The notes below the pieces were generated by a model, which saw only the letters and a program-made list of their open reading frames with translations, did no database searches and was not told where the DNA came from. Shown here piece by piece: positions 61,161 through 64,000 of a stretch of 64,000 bases of DNA; position 1 is the stretch's first letter; every line of letters begins with the position of its first letter. The stretch lies in contig NZ_JAHZTC010000017.1 of assembly GCF_019599265.1 (NCBI RefSeq), positions 49,229 to 113,228 of the forward strand. Reading direction: 5' to 3'. This DNA comes from Pontibacter sp. HSC-14F20. Its GTDB lineage: Bacteria; Bacteroidota; Bacteroidia; Cytophagales; Hymenobacteraceae. A program made the position numbers and the translations under genes.

Positions 61161-62008
61161 ACAATCATCTTTTCAATAGGTACTACCAATATACCCTGTG
61201 CGCCGGCATCTTTGAGCTTCTCAATGATCTCCCAGAAATCATCCTCATTTACAACAGAGTGCAGCGAACTCCAACCCTCTTCTGCTAGTGGCAGGATGGA
61301 AGGTGATTTAGCACCCGGAAGCAGTTGACTGATCTCGGCAATCTTTTCGTTTGGAGCATTCAGCAGAATATACTTGGCTTTCTGGGCACGTTGCACAGCA
61401 TGGATGCGGAACAGCAATTTATTCAGGACCTCCTGCTTCTCCGCATTCAGGCCACCGTTCGCAATCAGTACTGCCTGTGACTTGAAAACACGCTCCACCT
61501 CACGCAGACCGTTGCTGATCAGGGTACTGCCTGAGCTCACGATGTCGCAGATCGCATCTGCCAATCCGATACTCGGCGCTATCTCCACGGAACCACTGAT
61601 GGTATGGATATTAGCCTGTACGCCTTTCTCATCGAGGTATGCCTGCAACAGTTTGGGATAGGATGTCGCAATGTTCTTACCCTGCAAATCGCTGATATCT
61701 TCGTAAGGGTCACCCTTCGGCACAGCCAGCGACAAACGGCACTTCGAGAATCCAAGTTGCTCTACTGCCAGGTGCTGCATACCTTCTTCAACCAGCACAT
61801 TCTCTCCAACTATCCCTATGTCGGCGACGCCATCAGCCACATAGCCAGGTATATCATCATCGCGCAGGTAGAGGATCTCGAGCGGAAAATTGGTGGATTC
61901 AGTTTTAAGTTTAAGCGAGCTGGTGATGAACGAGATACCGCACTCACGGATCAGTTTAAGCGAGTCTTCACTCAGCCTACCGGACTTCTGGATTGCTAAA
62001 CGTAGCAT
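61157..62008 (-). CDS. hisG: ATP phosphoribosyltransferase (long form)
   Basis: A 283-residue HisG with the regulatory domain, so it does not need HisZ. Catalytic part: RLAIQKSGRLSEDSLKLIREC, VADGVADIGIVGENVLVE, ISGSVEIAPSIGLADAICDIVSSGSTL (two fragments). The C-terminal ACT-like domain (210-283), with LPGAKSPSILPLAEEGWSSLHSVV, binds histidine for feedback inhibition. First gene of the hisGDCB unit, about 108 bases after the leader ORF. Confidence 0.96.
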   Translation of the reverse strand: MLRLAIQKSGRLSEDSLKLIRECGISFITSSLKLKTESTNFPLEILYLRDDDIPGYVADGVADIGIVGENVLVEEGMQHLAVEQLGFSKCRLSLAVPKGDPYEDISDLQGKNIATSYPKLLQAYLDEKGVQANIHTISGSVEIAPSIGLADAICDIVSSGSTLISNGLREVERVFKSQAVLIANGGLNAEKQEVLNKLLFRIHAVQRAQKAKYILLNAPNEKIAEISQLLPGAKSPSILPLAEEGWSSLHSVVNEDDFWEIIEKLKDAGAQGILVVPIEKMIV

Positions 62009-62110
62009 ATATAGTAAATGGATTTAATAGGTACAAATAAGAATGACCTTGCTGCTGGCAAAGTAGGATAAGGGTACGATGACCCTATTGGGGGCTATAT
62101 GGTGCTATGA

Positions 62111-62126
62111 TTCCTCTTACGAGGAA
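62111..62126 (-). promoter_or_regulatory. GNRA-type hairpin at the end of the hisG leader ORF
   Basis: TTCCTC (62111-62116) and GAGGAA (62121-62126) form a perfect 6-bp stem with loop GTAA on the minus strand, overlapping the leader stop codon. It could pause or protect the ribosome or RNA polymerase. A further GC-rich stretch (62081-62095) follows but no clear intrinsic terminator. Confidence 0.45.
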
Positions 62127-62215
62127 TGATGGAAATGATGATGCGCAGCAGAACCACAGGCAACAGGCGCTGCCGTGATAGAAGTAAGAATGATATGTAG
62201 CGTGGTTTTGCTCAT
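62117..62215 (-). CDS. hisL: Histidine leader peptide of the hisG unit
   Basis: A 32-residue frame, ATG at 62215, TAA at 62117. Near its end it reads AAHHHFHHSS: five His codons in six (CAT CAT CAT TTC CAT CAT). The frame lies between the promoter and hisG, and the five-in-six His run cannot be expected by chance. Its terminator is not obvious; the small UUCCUC-GUAA-GAGGAA hairpin and downstream GC-rich pairs could serve. Confidence 0.9.
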   Translation of the reverse strand: MSKTTLHIILTSITAAPVACGSAAHHHFHHSS

Positions 62216-62225
62216 ACTGCTGTCG

Positions 62226-62256
62226 CAAAGGTACTGTTGATTTTGGTCTATACAAA
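62226..62256 (-). promoter_or_regulatory. hisG-unit promoter
   Basis: TTTG (62256-62253), 19-base spacer, TACCTTTG (62233-62226) on the minus strand: identical -7 box and spacing to the trp promoter (56840-56870). The start would fall about 4 bases before the leader ATG, giving a nearly leaderless mRNA. Confidence 0.88.
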
Positions 62257-62291
62257 AAACAGCCGATAATGTTTTTCAACAGGTATAATTT

Positions 62292-62349
62292 GGCCCTTAA
62301 ATAAAAAGGCACCCGTCAGTTACGACAAGTGCCTTTTTATTTAAGGGCC
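62292..62349 (-). terminator. Long terminator after the T9SS protein gene
   Basis: A perfect 21-bp inverted repeat with a 16-base loop: arms 62292-62312 and 62329-62349, each reading GGCCCTTAAATAAAAAGGCAC in inverted sense (20 or fewer bases: GGCCCTTAAATAAAAAGG). It lies between the T9SS gene stop and the hisG promoter and should insulate them. Confidence 0.85.
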
Positions 62350-62371
62350 ATAAGACTCTGCAAGCGTCAGC

Positions 62372-64000
62372 TTACTTCTTAAGGATCATCTTGATGGTCT
62401 GTGCTTTAGAGCCAGTGATCAGACGGGCAAAGTACACGCCTTCAGCCAGGTTACGGGCATCCAGCTCGTACTCGTATACCTGTCCGGCATCAGCCTTACC
62501 AGTTGCCACTTTTTTGATCAAAGAGCCTCTAACATCGTACACTTCCAGCGCAAAGTTCTGATCCGTATCGAAAGCGAAGCGGATTGTTGTTCTGTCAGCG
62601 AAGGCATTAGGGTAGTTATCAAAGCGGGCTACAGACAAGCCTTCTAGTTGGTCAGCAATCTCGAGTTTTTTGCCGTTGCTGTTACCGTTGACTGACTTGT
62701 TCTCGTGTATTACGATGGAACCACCGCCGAGAGCTGTTGCGGCACTTCCTGGTTCAACATTCTCGTCAGAGGTGTATTCATTATCATATACAACTGTTCC
62801 AGAATGTTTCTCCCAGATCTTAATTCTAAACTGATCAACACTAGGATTAGACTTGATATGGCCATCCACAGCAATTACTCTGAATGCGTACCCTCCATTG
62901 CCGTTGATTGTACCCTCACCAGTGTAAGTAGCTTTGTGCTTAGCAATAACTAAGGACATCTTAGTATGTGAAGAACTTTTGAAGTCGAGGTTACCAGCAT
63001 TTAAGTGGAAAGTAGTGTTACCATCTACTTCTTCAACTTCATTTTTGCCCTTCTTATACTTAGCATTAAATCCAAAGTTGGCTTTACCTGCAACTTGCAT
63101 ATATTGGTAAGCTATGTATTTAGGAGAGGTAATCCATCCACCACCAGTTACAAAACCATCTGTTGGGTCATACACCGGAAGATAAGCAACAGCCTCATCA
63201 CAACCACCTTCAACTTTAGCTTCTACTTTGTAAACTTCTACAGGAAGTGTTTCTGTCATTATATAGGTAGCTACACCATTAGCACCTGTTATAACGGAAC
63301 CTTTAAATCCTCCATTGACATAGAAGTTAACTCTCACTCCATCTACTGCAGGAAGAACTTGGGCGCTTAAGGTAGCGAGAGATCCAACTTTAACCGGATT
63401 GCTGCTTGCACTGGCATCTACAGTTACAGCGTCAACTGTTAGAACACCATTGACATAAGTAACATCATAGTTGCTGAGTTTAGCATCTGTACTAGCTGGT
63501 ATAACAGTAGTACCGCTGAAACTATAACTAGTGGTGATAACTTCACCATTTACAGCACCTGATACTGAGCACTCAAAATCTTCAGGATTTACTTGACCAC
63601 AGTATTTACTCATACTTGGAGCAGTGATAGTTAGTGGCGCTTTTTCGATGGCGAAGGTCTTGCTGTCAGAAGAAGCAAGGTAGTTGGCTGTCTCAGCATA
63701 AGAGTAAGAAGCCGTGGCCGTGCCAGCATTCACGTTGTCGGCATAAGCAGCTTCCGGAGTCAGATCCAGGCCACCGGCACCGGTCACTCTCACTGTAGCT
63801 GGTGTGTGAGCTGAACCATTGTAAGTGAAGACACCTTCAGCGATAGTCACAACAGTTTCTGTAGCGGCCTTGCCGATGGCGAAGGTCTTGCTGTCAGAAG
63901 AAGCAAGGTAGTTGGCTGTCTCAGCATAAGAGTAAGAAGCCGTGGCCGTGCCAGCATTCACGTTGTCGGCATAAGCAGCTTCCGGAGTCAGATCCAGGCC
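62372..64000 (-). CDS. Repeat-containing surface protein with T9SS sorting domain (C-terminal part)
   Basis: The 3' part (542 residues) of a large secreted protein, open at the window edge. From the N-terminal side: tandem Ig-like/MBG repeats with period 76 residues (TATASYSYAETANYLASSDS twice), a third divergent MBG repeat (ITAPSMSKYCGQVNPEDFEC), an Ig-like region (TVDASASSNPVKVGSLATLS), a domain beginning GFVTGGGWITSPKYIAYQ common in post-COAP-like surface proteins, and the type-A T9SS C-terminal domain (LEVYDVRGSLIKKVATGK ... IKMILKK). It is probably exported across the outer membrane and anchored or released; no enzyme domain visible. Confidence 0.85.
   Translation of the reverse strand, partial: GLDLTPEAAYADNVNAGTATASYSYAETANYLASSDSKTFAIGKAATETVVTIAEGVFTYNGSAHTPATVRVTGAGGLDLTPEAAYADNVNAGTATASYSYAETANYLASSDSKTFAIEKAPLTITAPSMSKYCGQVNPEDFECSVSGAVNGEVITTSYSFSGTTVIPASTDAKLSNYDVTYVNGVLTVDAVTVDASASSNPVKVGSLATLSAQVLPAVDGVRVNFYVNGGFKGSVITGANGVATYIMTETLPVEVYKVEAKVEGGCDEAVAYLPVYDPTDGFVTGGGWITSPKYIAYQYMQVAGKANFGFNAKYKKGKNEVEEVDGNTTFHLNAGNLDFKSSSHTKMSLVIAKHKATYTGEGTINGNGGYAFRVIAVDGHIKSNPSVDQFRIKIWEKHSGTVVYDNEYTSDENVEPGSAATALGGGSIVIHENKSVNGNSNGKKLEIADQLEGLSVARFDNYPNAFADRTTIRFAFDTDQNFALEVYDVRGSLIKKVATGKADAGQVYEYELDARNLAEGVYFARLITGSKAQTIKMILKK
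63647..64000. repeat. Near-identical tandem coding repeats (228-bp period)
   Basis: The block beginning GATGGCGAAGGTCTTGCTG at 63647 recurs at 63875, a 228-bp (76-codon) period. All of the roughly 125 bases of the second copy inside the window match the first base for base. Such identity implies recent duplication or gene conversion and makes repeat number likely to vary and hard to assemble. Confidence 0.88.

Noticed and set aside
62085..62312. Minus-strand frame of 75 codons over the his leader
   Set aside because: It is in another phase from the His-rich leader and includes the promoter; the leader ORF with five His codons explains the segment better.
1..64000. CRISPR arrays, tRNA or rRNA genes, IS elements, phage genes
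   Set aside because: None was seen: no regular spacer-repeat array, no cloverleaf, no transposase or integrase motif. The tandem repeats at 63.6-64 kb are coding.

Overview
The window comes from a Bacteroidota genome, most likely a Pontibacter/Hymenobacter-type member of Cytophagales (genus is inference). Supporting signs: promoters with -33 TTTG, a 19-base spacer and -7 TAnnTTTG; almost no Shine-Dalgarno sites; a type IX secretion C-terminal domain on a surface protein; DUF5686, DUF5700 and DUF4256 proteins; and an arginine pathway using acylated ornithine/citrulline.

Layout. 1-1.0 kb: the start of a J-domain protein and a lipoprotein with a YqaE/Pmp3 tail. 1.0-5.2 kb: a tightly overlapping four-gene operon (C39-like peptidase, RLAN/RimK ATP-grasp ligase, GCS2-type ligase, N-formylglutamate amidohydrolase-like enzyme), a predicted amidoligase system of unknown product. 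5.4-6.1 kb: an orphan four-helix-bundle sensor. 6.2-15.1 kb: an eight-gene arginine operon (argH, argE', argB, argF', argD, argC, argG and a GNAT acylglutamate synthase candidate, all minus strand) with a long leader and nested operator-like palindromes. 15.2-24.1 kb: mostly envelope and uncharacterised genes (aspartyl protease, DUF5686 outer-membrane protein, lipoprotein acetolactate decarboxylase, DUF5700, DUF4256), ending in a low-GC cassette-like patch. 24.6-27.7 kb: sodium:solute symporter, GNAT and an ornithine/alanine racemase-like enzyme. 27.9-36.3 kb: an NhaA homologue lacking the essential aspartate pair, a tandem UspA protein and a complete mrpABCDEFG antiporter operon. 36.3-43.1 kb: phosphoesterase, ClC channel/transporter, AsmA-like protein, a TetR-hydrolase pair and a lipoprotein. 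43.2-62.2 kb: histidine and tryptophan biosynthesis. The his pathway is split into hisHAFIE and hisGDCB units on either side of trpEGDCFBA-aroF. 62.4-64.0 kb: the C-terminal part of a repeat-containing T9SS cargo protein, cut by the window edge.

Regulation is the best story here. Each of the three his/trp units begins with a short leader peptide carrying a run of its own amino acid's codons (HHHFHH, HLHHHH, WWW). Two of them have an intrinsic terminator and a complementary antiterminator segment. The arg operon has a roughly 360-nt untranslated region containing a 42-codon reading frame with rare AGG arginine codons near its end.

The most unusual global signal is a highly iterated short motif, AGGTATA/TATACCT (often CAGGTATAGC), scattered through coding and intergenic DNA on both strands. 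nhaA alone holds 11 copies in 1.35 kb. The motif forms inverted pairs, one of them a terminator, and is absent from the low-GC cassette patch. It behaves like an uptake-signal or other genome-wide marker sequence. Two families of short intergenic repeats also sit inside the arg, trp and his operons. No tRNA, rRNA, CRISPR array, IS element or phage gene was seen.
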